DNA from: Bacteroidota bacterium
GTDB taxonomy: Bacteria > Bacteroidota > Bacteroidia > Chitinophagales > UBA2359
Length of the DNA stretch: 29,980 nucleotides
Assembly: GCA_020631675.1 (NCBI GenBank)
Contig: JAHDGT010000003.1
Span: forward strand, 1-29,980
Direction: 5' to 3'
Position 1 is the stretch's first letter. The number at the start of each line of letters is the position of its first letter. The notes under the pieces were generated by a model, which saw only the letters and a program-made list of their open reading frames with translations, did no database searches and was not told where the DNA came from. Shown in pieces: positions 8,074 to 15,265 of the stretch. A program made the position numbers and the translations under genes.

Positions 8074-9216
8074 ATGTTAAAGCATATTACTTTATTCTGT
8101 CTTTTACTGAGCACTTCTTTATTTGTCTTAGCTCAAGAAGAAACTTATGAGCAAGAGATCTTTGATTTCCGAACAGAGCATAATGAAGGTTTTTTAAGCA
8201 ACGATAAATCTCCACTTTCTGAAGAGCATAAAGAATACTTCGAGATGTTGGGCGGGCATCCTTACTTTCCAATAGACGTTGCTTACAAGGTGGTTGCGGA
8301 TTTAAAGTTAACACCTCAAGAAAAGCCTTTCGCATTAAAAACAAGTACTGACCGTCTGCCCATTTACATTAAATATGGTATAGCCAGCTTTGAGCTTAAA
8401 GGTGAAACTTATGAATTGACGATTCTGAGATCGGAGGATATAGAAAAGATGGAAGGTTATGAAGACTATCTGTTTTTAGCTTTCACGGATCTTACTTCTG
8501 GCGAAGAAACCTATGGAGGAGGTCGTTATATCGACTTGCGTAGACCTAAAACAGATGAGGGTAAAATTGTCATTGATTTCAATAAGGCATACCAGCCTTA
8601 TTGTGCTTATTCAGACACTTATTCCTGCCCTATTCCACCCAAAGAAAACTTTTTGAACACGCGAATAGAAGCAGGTATCAAACACCTTGACATCGAAGAG
8701 AAAGCTGCTGCTTTCTATACATCAACTGAAGCCTCGGTCGCGAATCCTGTTCCCACGCCAACAGGCTGGGCAACGATCAGTACGGATCTATTCAGTTTCA
8801 CCTTTCCCGAAAATTGGGAGTACCGCCATGTAGCTATGACTGGTTCCAAATTCTTAGTCAGCAGTCTTGCCGAAAGTGAAAGTGATGTATTTGCTGAGAA
8901 TATGAATTATTTGACTCAGGATATAAGTGGCATGGACATGGATTTAGAAGCTTATACCAAATTATCAGTAAGTCAAATTGAAACCTACTTTGAAAATGCC
9001 AAACTGATCAGTTCTGAAAGAATGGATATAGAAGGAAGAGTATTTCAAAAGGTCATTTATTTGGGCGATCAAGGCGGAATTCCTTTAAAGTATATGCAGT
9101 ATTACTGGCTTGAAGGAGATACTGCACATATACTTACTTTCACTTCCCATCAAGATTCTTATGACCGCTATAAACCCATCATGTACAAAATGATGGATAG
9201 CTTTCAACTGAAGTAG
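8074..9216 (+). CDS. Secreted DUF1684 domain fused to PsbP-like domain
   Basis: The 380-residue protein begins with a clear signal peptide (MLKHITLFCLLLSTSLFVLA) and a likely cleavage just before QEETYE, so it is exported. Residues about 25-225 match the DUF1684 family: SPLSEEHKEYFEMLG, YFPIDVAYKV, YGGGRYIDLR, the FNKAYQPYCAYSDTYSCPIPP cysteine-containing block and ENFLNTRIEAGIKH. Residues about 235-380 look like a PsbP/DUF1795-type domain: an FSFTFPENWEY start, a central helical section (MDLEAYTKLSVSQIETY) and a QYYWLEGDTAHILTFTS end. In the families as I know them the two domains are usually separate. Neither has an established biochemical role in Bacteroidota. The start at 8074 was chosen because it begins the signal peptide and follows a -7 box. 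Confidence 0.75.
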   Translation: MLKHITLFCLLLSTSLFVLAQEETYEQEIFDFRTEHNEGFLSNDKSPLSEEHKEYFEMLGGHPYFPIDVAYKVVADLKLTPQEKPFALKTSTDRLPIYIKYGIASFELKGETYELTILRSEDIEKMEGYEDYLFLAFTDLTSGEETYGGGRYIDLRRPKTDEGKIVIDFNKAYQPYCAYSDTYSCPIPPKENFLNTRIEAGIKHLDIEEKAAAFYTSTEASVANPVPTPTGWATISTDLFSFTFPENWEYRHVAMTGSKFLVSSLAESESDVFAENMNYLTQDISGMDMDLEAYTKLSVSQIETYFENAKLISSERMDIEGRVFQKVIYLGDQGGIPLKYMQYYWLEGDTAHILTFTSHQDSYDRYKPIMYKMMDSFQLK

Positions 9217-9249
9217 GCACTTTGTTTAGCGTGTTAACACAAACAATGC

Positions 9250-9283
9250 TTGCATTCTATTCAAAGATTTGTCCGTACCTTAG
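9250..9283 (+). promoter_or_regulatory. Candidate promoter for the desaturase gene
   Basis: A TTG at 9250-9252 and a near-consensus -7 box TACCTTAG at 9276-9283 are separated by 23 bp, compatible with Bacteroidota promoters. One -7 position differs from TAnnTTTG. The start codon is about 70 bp downstream. Confidence 0.3.
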
Positions 9284-9352
9284 CAGTACCTATTATTGAT
9301 TATTGTCTATTGTATAAACTTTAGGCAATGTAGATGTAAAATACTTTGACGA

Positions 9353-10333
9353 ATGAGTACTGCTACCTCCACTGCTATAGATGCGGAAAGCATACAGATG
9401 ACCAAAAAGCCCAATGATTTCTATTGGTCAGACGAGCGTGAACCGCATTACCAAAGAAGAAAAGAAATTTTAGCGGCCCACCCTGAGATCAAGAAGCTCT
9501 TTGGTACGGATCCAATGTTGAAATACACGACCGTAGCGATCGTTATCGTACAATTGGTCATCGGCTTATTTGCCCATCAATTGTCTTGGATTCCGTTTTT
9601 ATTGGTGACTTATTTTGTTGGAGCTACGATTGCTCAGGCGTTGTTCCTAGCGGTGCATGAGATCACACACAACTTAGCCTTCAAAAGCAAGAGAGCCAAT
9701 AATATGCTGGCACTGGTCGCCAACCTGCCCATTGTCGCTCCGTATGCTATGTCTTTCCAAATTTACCATCATGAACACCATCGTGATCAAGGTAAAGATC
9801 ATATCGATACAGATATACCTACTCGTGTAGAAGCGAACATCTTTAAAGGCATGATCGGAAAGTTCATCTGGTTCATGAATCAGATCTTCTTTTATGCTTT
9901 CCGTCCGATCTTAGTACATCCTATTAAGATGACCCGCTGGCAGATGTATAACATCGCTTTTCAGCTAACAGCTATGGCGATCTACTTGCCTTTCGCGGGC
10001 TGGTCTGGTTTATTGTATTTATTACTGTCTATGTTCTTAGCGGGTAGTTTACACCCTACGGCCGGGCACTTCATTTCAGAGCATTACGTATTTGAGGAAG
10101 GTCAAGAAACTTACTCTTATTATGGTCCTTTGAACAAGGTGACTTTCAATGTGGGTTACCACAATGAACATCATGATTTCCCTGCGATACCAGGTGCTCG
10201 CTTGCCCGAATTGACGAAAATGGCACCAGAGTTTTACGAGCCGCTACATTCTTATAAGTCTTGGACAAAGCTCATTTTTCAATTTATATTCAATAGAGAG
10301 ATCACTTTGTATTCGCGTACGAAACGGCATTGA
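9353..10333 (+). CDS. Sphingolipid delta-4 desaturase (dihydroceramide desaturase, DES/DEGS type)
   Basis: A membrane di-iron desaturase predicted to introduce the 4,5-trans double bond into dihydroceramide-type sphingolipids. The N-terminal Lipid_DES signature is present (DFYWSDEREPHYQRRKEIL at 22-40; HPEIKKLFGTDP at 43-54), followed by hydrophobic membrane segments and three His boxes: HEITH (102-106), HHEHH (139-143) and HNEHH (270-274). The stretch SEHYVFEEGQETYSYYGPL, then NVGYHNEHHDFPAIPG, closely follows what I recall of animal DEGS1. The length (326) is that of eukaryotic enzymes (about 323). Ordinary bacterial acyl-lipid desaturases lack the Lipid_DES N-terminus and this C-terminal block. 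It stands alone, with no serine palmitoyltransferase or other sphingolipid gene in the window. The start is the first ATG; base composition is like the neighbours. Confidence 0.9.
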   Translation: MSTATSTAIDAESIQMTKKPNDFYWSDEREPHYQRRKEILAAHPEIKKLFGTDPMLKYTTVAIVIVQLVIGLFAHQLSWIPFLLVTYFVGATIAQALFLAVHEITHNLAFKSKRANNMLALVANLPIVAPYAMSFQIYHHEHHRDQGKDHIDTDIPTRVEANIFKGMIGKFIWFMNQIFFYAFRPILVHPIKMTRWQMYNIAFQLTAMAIYLPFAGWSGLLYLLLSMFLAGSLHPTAGHFISEHYVFEEGQETYSYYGPLNKVTFNVGYHNEHHDFPAIPGARLPELTKMAPEFYEPLHSYKSWTKLIFQFIFNREITLYSRTKRH

Positions 10334-10352
10334 TAAGGTGTAAGATTTAAAT

Positions 10353-10515
10353 AAGTACCTGGACAAAAGTAAGCGTATAGCTTATGACGTAGCTATTTTA
10401 GTTGTAGCCAAGGCATGAAAAACGAGGTATAGCAGAGTTAAATGAGGCTTTTCATAACGCAGGATACAGCTAAAAGAGCAAGTCAGAAGCAACGATTGTT
10501 TTTGTCCAGGTACTT
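10353..10515. repeat. 163-bp self-complementary MITE-like element
   Basis: The ends are perfect 16-bp inverted repeats: AAGTACCTGGACAAAA at 10353-10368 and its complement at 10500-10515. The interior continues the symmetry. GCTATTTTAGTTGTA on the left arm pairs imperfectly with the complement of TACAGCTAAAAGAGC on the right, and GGCATGAAAA pairs with TTTTCATAACGC. Most of the element can therefore fold into one long hairpin with a roughly 25-nt apex. There is no open frame or transposase. It lies directly between the desaturase stop and an intrinsic terminator. It could be a non-autonomous mobile element or a processed hairpin RNA. Confidence 0.75.
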
Positions 10516-10560
10516 AAAAGGGGGATTTTCGGCATAGCTGAAAATCCCCCTTTTTATTTT
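10516..10560. terminator. Strong rho-independent terminator, probably bidirectional
   Basis: AAAAGGGGGATTTTC (10516-10530) pairs perfectly with 10540-10554, and inner pairs leave a three-base ATA loop. It has T-rich flank on the plus side and the A-rich 5' arm gives a U-run on the minus side. It closes the 7146-10333 block and insulates the glycosyltransferase promoter. Confidence 0.9.
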
Positions 10561-10602
10561 TGTATTGATCGATAAACATCAAAAAATATAATGATTCAAT
10601 TG

Positions 10603-10634
10603 TTGGGTGATTTTTGGAGGGAAAATTAGCTTTG
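10603..10634 (+). promoter_or_regulatory. Promoter of the glycosyltransferase gene
   Basis: TTG at 10603-10605 and TAGCTTTG at 10627-10634 are 21 bp apart, a full match to the Bacteroidota TTG / TAnnTTTG pattern. It lies just after the terminator and 22 bp before the ATG at 10656, giving a very short leader. Confidence 0.55.
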
Positions 10635-10655
10635 CTAAATACATGGACTCCAAAA

Positions 10656-11786
10656 ATGTTACAACAAATGACTCCCACCCAACACATCTACTGGTTCGCC
10701 CCTTATGGGCTGAACTGCCCGAGTACACGCTATCGTGGGTATTTGCCCTTGAAGTTCATGGAAGAGCAACACGGGTTAACATACAATTTCATCTACCCGG
10801 ATAGAAGTGTAAAAGGGATTTTTAGATTCTTGCTGCTTTGGCTAGGTGTTTTGTTCTTTAGAAAAACCAATGCTGTAATTGTTATTCAGAAAGTGTGTAC
10901 CAATAGGTATTATGCCAACCTATTAAAGCTATTGATACTGGTCAGACCTGAGCGAACGATCTATGACATTGATGATGCCGAGTATTTAAGAACGGATACG
11001 AAAAGCCTGCATTTTTTTCTCAAACATTGTTCAAAAGTACAAGTAGGCAGCCCAGCTTTGCGGATCTATTGTTCAGACTTTAATGAGAACGTTTATATCA
11101 ATACCTCTCCGGTTCCACTACACAATTATCAGAAAAGAATTCGGAACAAAACCACACCCCATATTGGTTGGGTGGGCGACTTAGGCGAAGACCGTCCTGA
11201 TACCAGAAGCTACTCCCATAAAACCAGTTTGTATCAGTTGTTTTTCCCTGCTATCATAGCAATCAACAGACCGTTGAAACTGTCAATTATCGGTGTGAAA
11301 AATCAGGCGGATATACCAGAGATAAAAGCCCATTTTCAAGCCTATCAACATATCGAACTGGATATACCTGAAAACCTGAAATGGGAAGAAGATGAGTGGG
11401 TGTACGAGCGAATCGCTGATTTTGACATTGGTGTTTCACCAATGGTGGATGCACCGTTCAATCAAGCGAAATCCGCTTTCAAGGCGAAGCAATACCTTTC
11501 CTGTGGTGTCCCTGTTCTTGCTAGTGATGTAGGTGAAAATGCCCGTTTTGTTGTGGAGGGCAAAACAGGCTTACTTTGTTCTAATGTACAAGACTTTGAA
11601 TATGCGCTCCTTGAACTGATCAATTGTTCCGATCAAGCATACAGATTGTTTTCTGAGCAGGCGCTGGCAAACAGGTCCGCCTATAGTTTAGAAGCCTATA
11701 CGGCAATCTTTTTAGGGCTTAAAAAAGAGCGAAAGATCACAAGTCTTCATAAAACCGCTCACGCAGTTCAAACGCCAGTTTATTAA
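10656..11786 (+). CDS. Glycosyltransferase, GT-B fold (GT4-like)
   Basis: Probably transfers a sugar from a nucleotide-sugar donor to a surface glycan or lipid. The 376-residue protein shows a GT-B layout. The N-terminal part has APYGLNCPSTRYRGYLPL and the hydrophobic FLLLWLGVLFF, then TIYDIDDAEYL, a sequence typical of GT4 enzymes. The C-terminal half has IGWVGDLGE, LSIIGVK, the DFDIGVSPMVDAPFNQ donor region, and CGVPVLASDVGENARFVVEGKTGLL, the conserved GT4 end motif. The ATG at 10656 (or 10668) is favoured over the TTG at 10614 because a well-formed promoter lies between them. The 3' end overlaps the convergent nucleotidyltransferase gene by 50 bp. No polysaccharide cluster surrounds it; acceptor and donor are unknown. 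Confidence 0.85.
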   Translation: MLQQMTPTQHIYWFAPYGLNCPSTRYRGYLPLKFMEEQHGLTYNFIYPDRSVKGIFRFLLLWLGVLFFRKTNAVIVIQKVCTNRYYANLLKLLILVRPERTIYDIDDAEYLRTDTKSLHFFLKHCSKVQVGSPALRIYCSDFNENVYINTSPVPLHNYQKRIRNKTTPHIGWVGDLGEDRPDTRSYSHKTSLYQLFFPAIIAINRPLKLSIIGVKNQADIPEIKAHFQAYQHIELDIPENLKWEEDEWVYERIADFDIGVSPMVDAPFNQAKSAFKAKQYLSCGVPVLASDVGENARFVVEGKTGLLCSNVQDFEYALLELINCSDQAYRLFSEQALANRSAYSLEAYTAIFLGLKKERKITSLHKTAHAVQTPVY

Positions 11787-12795
11787 CCAGATCCATATCA
11801 GGTCTATCTACTAGTTCAGTTGATGCAAAAGCAGCTTCCAAGTCGGCTTGCTTTTTTGCCGCTAAATCGGTCAACTCCTCATAAGTATAAGCCCCTTTTT
11901 TTACGTACAGTAGAAAGTCGCGATTGGGCCGCTTAACGTTCACGCCCTGACCACTGCCGATCTCTATAGCCATATCCAACAGTCGCAAGGTGTGCATCAT
12001 GTTTTTGGCATCATAGGCCTGCCCATGAGATACTGTACTCTCATAACGAACCTCATTGCGCTTAGCCACCCAATCCCAATACTCTTTATACTTTTTACAG
12101 TAGGTAGAATAGCCGTTTTTATTGAAGTACAACAAAGCCAATTGTTGCTCCCCCTTTGGGATCGAACTCAAACTAATATCGTTCGATTCCACGCTTTGCA
12201 TCACGCCTTTATAGGCGTGTGCCTTATGATGATAAACGCCAAAAACACCCGGCATATTCGTAATGCTGGATAAGCCGATATCAGATTGAGCAACCCCCTT
12301 TTTCTTCAAAAAAACAGTCAAAGGCAAAGCCCCTTGTTCATGGTTCACAAAACAAAAGTCGAGCACGCTTTTACGTGCTTTAGCCATGGGGTTCACGATC
12401 TTCTTATTCAACCCTCTTGCCTTTTTGATCTGCGAGATCGCATAACGCCCAAAAGTATTCGCACATAACTTAGATAGAAACAGCTCGGCTTTAATGTCCG
12501 CTAAAAAAGGATGTTTGTAAACCACCGATTCCGCAGGCGTATTCAGTAATTCCAAGATATTGGGGTTATTTACCGACAATAATTCCAGAAAACGCCCCAA
12601 CTCATAAAACACCACATCATTGGTCTCATTGCTCACTTGTGGCATGTATTCTAGTCCGTAGTAATCAGACTTAGGCAATAAGAACACGCCTTTAATATCT
12701 GTATCTGACTCAGGAGTAGCCAAGCCATAAGCCCTGCTGCCGCTGATGCATTCCAAAATGATCAAGCCCTTATCTCTCAAATCTTGAAGCGTCAT
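11737..12795 (-). CDS. RlaP-type nucleotidyltransferase (PF10127 / COG3541), downstream paralogue
   Basis: A DNA-polymerase-beta-fold nucleotidyltransferase of the YcgL/RlaP family. The core motif is visible near the N-terminus: SGSRAYGLATPESDTDIKG, giving GSRAYG (19-24) and the metal-binding acidic pair Asp31 and Asp33. The remaining 300 residues are the mainly helical family domain, with DVVFYELGRFLELL and NPNILELL characteristic of it. The 352-residue length is normal. Family members have been predicted to act in RNA repair or end modification, but the substrate of stand-alone members is not known. It begins 1 bp after the stop of the other nucleotidyltransferase (12797-13576), so the two are surely co-translated. 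The 3' end overlaps the convergent glycosyltransferase by 50 bp. Confidence 0.88.
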   Translation of the reverse strand: MTLQDLRDKGLIILECISGSRAYGLATPESDTDIKGVFLLPKSDYYGLEYMPQVSNETNDVVFYELGRFLELLSVNNPNILELLNTPAESVVYKHPFLADIKAELFLSKLCANTFGRYAISQIKKARGLNKKIVNPMAKARKSVLDFCFVNHEQGALPLTVFLKKKGVAQSDIGLSSITNMPGVFGVYHHKAHAYKGVMQSVESNDISLSSIPKGEQQLALLYFNKNGYSTYCKKYKEYWDWVAKRNEVRYESTVSHGQAYDAKNMMHTLRLLDMAIEIGSGQGVNVKRPNRDFLLYVKKGAYTYEELTDLAAKKQADLEAAFASTELVDRPDMDLVNKLAFELRERFYEDL

Positions 12796-12796
12796 G

Positions 12797-13576
12797 TCAA
12801 GTGCGTTTTATGGTATCACGGAACAGATTTTCCAATGCGACTTTATCTCCCTTTGCGGCGGGCAAACTTTGCGCACAAGAACGCGCTTTTTCCAATAAGC
12901 CAGCTATATGAGAGAATAAATGCACTTCACCCTTGTGCAAATAAGATTCTCCTACAGTAGCTTTCAATGCGATCAATTCTAGTATCCGCTCTTCTAAATC
13001 TTTAGGCATCGGCAAGCCATTCAGCATCTCCTGAAATACGATCGGAGGTATGTCATCTCTTTCCATGATCCACCAACAAGCCGTTGCTGATCGAAGTACA
13101 TAAAAGAACTTTTTCAACTTATATTCTTCCTGTGTTTTCAGCTCAGTGAACATGCCTTCCGCCATACTCAAATAATGATGCATCACCGCTATCTTCGAAT
13201 AATAAGCAAGTGCCAATTGCTGTATATTCTGTACAAATCCAGCCTCCTGCGCATAAATGATCGGAGACTGTATGCGCTCTAATAAAGCCACATTGGAACG
13301 CTGTAGCAAACGCAGACTTTTACGCAATTCCCAGCCCGTTATATCCAACTCCCCATCCGCCAACATCAAAGACAAATTATCCTTTCCCTCAGCAAGTCCC
13401 AAGTACCAATCCAGCTCATGCACATACAGCATCCGTATGTCATAATCACTATCCGGAGATGGGAACCCCCAAGCTCTTGATCCCGTCTCACAAGCCAATA
13501 AGATGCGTATCCCTTTTTCCTCGGCTATAGCCCGCAAGCTGTCTTGTATCTGTGCGTTTATGCTGTTATTTGACAT
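12797..13576 (-). CDS. RlaP-type nucleotidyltransferase (PF10127), upstream paralogue
   Basis: A second, shorter member of the same superfamily (259 residues), with CETGSRAWGFPSPDSDYDI carrying GSRAWG (32-37) and Asp44/Asp46 as the catalytic metal ligands. The helical C-terminal portion includes YYSKIAVMHHYLSMAEG and KLKKFFYVLRSATACWWI, a pattern seen in PF10127 proteins. An in-frame ATG lies upstream at 13612, but its first twelve codons would come from the edge of repeat copy 2, so the ATG at 13576 (MSNNSINAQIQ) is preferred. It is the first gene of a two-gene unit. Both paralogues keep intact catalytic residues, which argues for two active enzymes, perhaps with different substrates or as a hetero-complex. 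Confidence 0.85.
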   Translation of the reverse strand: MSNNSINAQIQDSLRAIAEEKGIRILLACETGSRAWGFPSPDSDYDIRMLYVHELDWYLGLAEGKDNLSLMLADGELDITGWELRKSLRLLQRSNVALLERIQSPIIYAQEAGFVQNIQQLALAYYSKIAVMHHYLSMAEGMFTELKTQEEYKLKKFFYVLRSATACWWIMERDDIPPIVFQEMLNGLPMPKDLEERILELIALKATVGESYLHKGEVHLFSHIAGLLEKARSCAQSLPAAKGDKVALENLFRDTIKRT

Positions 13577-13604
13577 GGGTATATCAATTTTTACAGGTTC
13601 AGTA

Positions 13605-13872
13605 GGGCGCATGCCCGCAATAAAAGTTTACGCTAGTGACCAGCTAATAAATCGGCATACTGCACGAAAGTCTCTAGTCTCGGGTCTCATGTCTCGAGTC
13701 TCAAAAAGCGCAAGCTTTTACTGCGGTCACCGGGCTATCCGTTCCTATTAAGCGCACTGCCTGTCGGTTCGTTGCTGCCTGTTGCGGTGGCTACCTCTGG
13801 GCCGCCCCCGCAACAGGCGCACTCACTCGCCATTCAGCACCCTTAATACCACTCCTATCCCTTGCGCAGGGG
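13605..13872 (+). repeat. Structured dispersed element, copy 2
   Basis: Order on the plus strand: GGGCGCATGCCC; first-helix arm from 13615 (CCGCAATAAAAG...); loop with five heptads at 13670-13704; partner arm to 13726; ACCGGGCTATCC; second helix with outer pair TATTAAG/CTTAATA (13746-13752 with 13842-13848) and inner pair GCCTGTTGCGG/CCGCAACAGGC (13777-13787 with 13808-13818), capped by TGGCTACCTCTGGGCCGCC; CTCCTATCCC; TTGCGC. The ends GCGCA and TGCGC pair and close a three-way junction. Compared with copy 3, a G-C pair in the inner helix (13781/13814) is replaced by A-T. The element lies between two minus-strand genes and contributes the alternative ATG of the nucleotidyltransferase. Confidence 0.9.
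13670..13704. repeat. Five tandem heptads (GTCTCNN) in repeat copy 2
   Basis: Five exact 7-bp steps, each beginning GTCTC followed by two variable bases. Corresponding arrays are at 22891-22925 (copy 3) and 29926-29960 (copy 4). The fixed unit number and shared unit order across copies suggest they belong to the element rather than being chance simple sequence. Confidence 0.8.
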
Positions 13873-13883
13873 GATTTAGAAAA

Positions 13884-14873
13884 TCACTTGATCATAGTAT
13901 AAGTCAGTGCTTCTTTGGCTCCTTCTTCCACCTCATTATAAGCACTATAAACGATATGCTCATTATTCAAGTCTACACCCGGGAAAATAGTTCCGATCAT
14001 AGCGTGTATGGCATCACATTCAATAGAGATTTTGGTGGTATCATTAAGGGGAATACTGGTTTGGACATCAATTAATGGACGAACACTATTCTCTCCGAAA
14101 GTGCTGCTAAAACCCATGATCTTAGGTAGGCTGGGTATTTTATCTATAGTGATGGGGAAGGTGTACGTATCTATGGTTTGCTGTCCTGCTTCATTCGCGT
14201 ATTTGATCATTTCTTCTTCTTTATGATACACCCAATTTTTACCACCGGGCTTTAGCACATCACCCAGCAAAGCGAATTTTATTGAAGCATCCATAAGATG
14301 ACCTTTCTCGAAAAGTACTTTTCCTTCTTGAAATAGGCTAGGGGCATCTTGATGATAATAGGATAGATTGCCGAAATGCAAGTTTGTGAGCTTCCATCCT
14401 TCTGCTATTTTACAGAAGGTAGCTGTCATAGCCGTTTGTATGGTGTCGTTTTTAAAGTAGCCCGTTGAAACAAAAGTTTCCGCCCCCTTGTTTTCATAGA
14501 AAATGGAATAATCAGCATCGCCCATGCCGCTGAACACAGAATTACTTTCTTTGGAAGGCGAATTCGTTTTATACATATTATTGTGATAGACCAGTTGATC
14601 AAAAGAAATAGTAGGACTTATCATTTTTACATAGTCCGCTGCTTCGTTTTTGATCTTTGCCCACAGGTCCGGATGGCATATTGCTTCAAATTTTTCGGGT
14701 GTTTGTTGCTGAAAAATGTTGATCAGCTTTTTGATCTGATCGTCCATTTCATCTCTGGTATCAGCAGGTATGTTTTCATTCAGCCAAGCACGCTCCATAA
14801 AGGTGGTACAAGAATATTGTAATAGAAAAGTGCTGAATAAAAGAACGCTCAAGTAAAGTCGAATCTGTTTCAT
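13884..14873 (-). CDS. Hypothetical lipoprotein, 329 residues
   Basis: The N-terminus MKQIRLYLSVLLFSTFLLQYSC is a lipoprotein-type signal; the lipobox (QYSC, Cys22) is imperfect but within what Bacteroidota tolerate. The mature protein has a helical start (DEMDDQIKKLINIFQQ) and a mixed middle with FCKIAEGWKLTNLHFG, which resembles the end of a SnoaL/DUF4440-like cone fold. A later domain has no recognised motif. Likely anchored in the outer or inner membrane facing the periplasm. It lies 58 bp downstream of a small membrane-protein gene on the same strand and ends just beyond repeat copy 2. Function unknown. Confidence 0.75.
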   Translation of the reverse strand: MKQIRLYLSVLLFSTFLLQYSCTTFMERAWLNENIPADTRDEMDDQIKKLINIFQQQTPEKFEAICHPDLWAKIKNEAADYVKMISPTISFDQLVYHNNMYKTNSPSKESNSVFSGMGDADYSIFYENKGAETFVSTGYFKNDTIQTAMTATFCKIAEGWKLTNLHFGNLSYYHQDAPSLFQEGKVLFEKGHLMDASIKFALLGDVLKPGGKNWVYHKEEEMIKYANEAGQQTIDTYTFPITIDKIPSLPKIMGFSSTFGENSVRPLIDVQTSIPLNDTTKISIECDAIHAMIGTIFPGVDLNNEHIVYSAYNEVEEGAKEALTYTMIK

Positions 14874-14931
14874 GGGTATGCTTTGGTTTTGATGAAGGAA
14901 TAATCAAATTTCCACAAAAGTAATTTGATTT

Positions 14932-15195
14932 TCATCCAGTTTGGATCTTCCTGTAAAAATAGAAAGCCCACAAGCTGCCGAAGAGTAGTAATGCAAAACC
15001 AAAATAAAGATCTTTCTTCGTACAAGACTGATAGATCTGCTGCTCTTTGCTCGTATACAAAGCTCTTATTTCTATCGTCTTTTCATCATAGTTCAAATAG
15101 CTGGAAGGAGGGGCTTTCTCTGCCAATATCTTGCTGACCAGGGAGGGCTGAATGCTAATGTTATTGGTTTTGTTATCTAGGGAGTGTTGCGACAT
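14932..15195 (-). CDS. Small C-terminally anchored membrane protein, 87 residues
   Basis: A short frame with a soluble N-terminal part (MSQHSLDNKTNNISIQPSLV) and a single hydrophobic stretch near the C-terminus (LYFGFALLLFGSLWAFYFY, about residues 63-81) followed by a short RKIQTG tail. This looks like a tail-anchored or single-pass inner-membrane protein. No family is recognised. It lies between the HAD-like gene and the lipoprotein on the same strand. The overlapping plus-strand frame has no such structure. Moderate confidence that it is expressed. Confidence 0.55.
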   Translation of the reverse strand: MSQHSLDNKTNNISIQPSLVSKILAEKAPPSSYLNYDEKTIEIRALYTSKEQQIYQSCTKKDLYFGFALLLFGSLWAFYFYRKIQTG

Positions 15196-15217
15196 AAGAC
15201 GGATTGGTCAAGTACCC

Positions 15218-15259
15218 GCGCAAGGGATAGGAGTGGAAATGAGAAGGTTGAATGCGCCC
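15218..15259 (-). repeat. Collapsed 42-bp remnant of the structured element
   Basis: On the minus strand it reads GGGCGCAT (15252-15259), 15 unrelated bases, then CCACTCCTATCCCTTGCGC (15218-15236). The first block is the 5' end and the second is identical over 19 bases to the 3' end of copies 2 and 3. The whole interior (about 225 bp) is absent. It marks the element ends and shows that internal loss or an alternative minimal form exists. Confidence 0.7.
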
Positions 15260-15265
15260 AGATGA

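Noticed and set aside
13670..13704. Possible CRISPR-like array
   Set aside because: The repeat unit is only 7 bp with no spacers and no cas genes nearby.
13782..14075. 97-codon plus-strand frame
   Set aside because: Starts in the hairpin cap of repeat copy 2 and then runs antisense through a lipoprotein gene; no protein-like features.
14925..15137. 70-codon plus-strand frame
   Set aside because: Overlaps the minus-strand small membrane protein, which has a clear hydrophobic segment; the plus frame is Ser/Lys/Cys-rich without structure.
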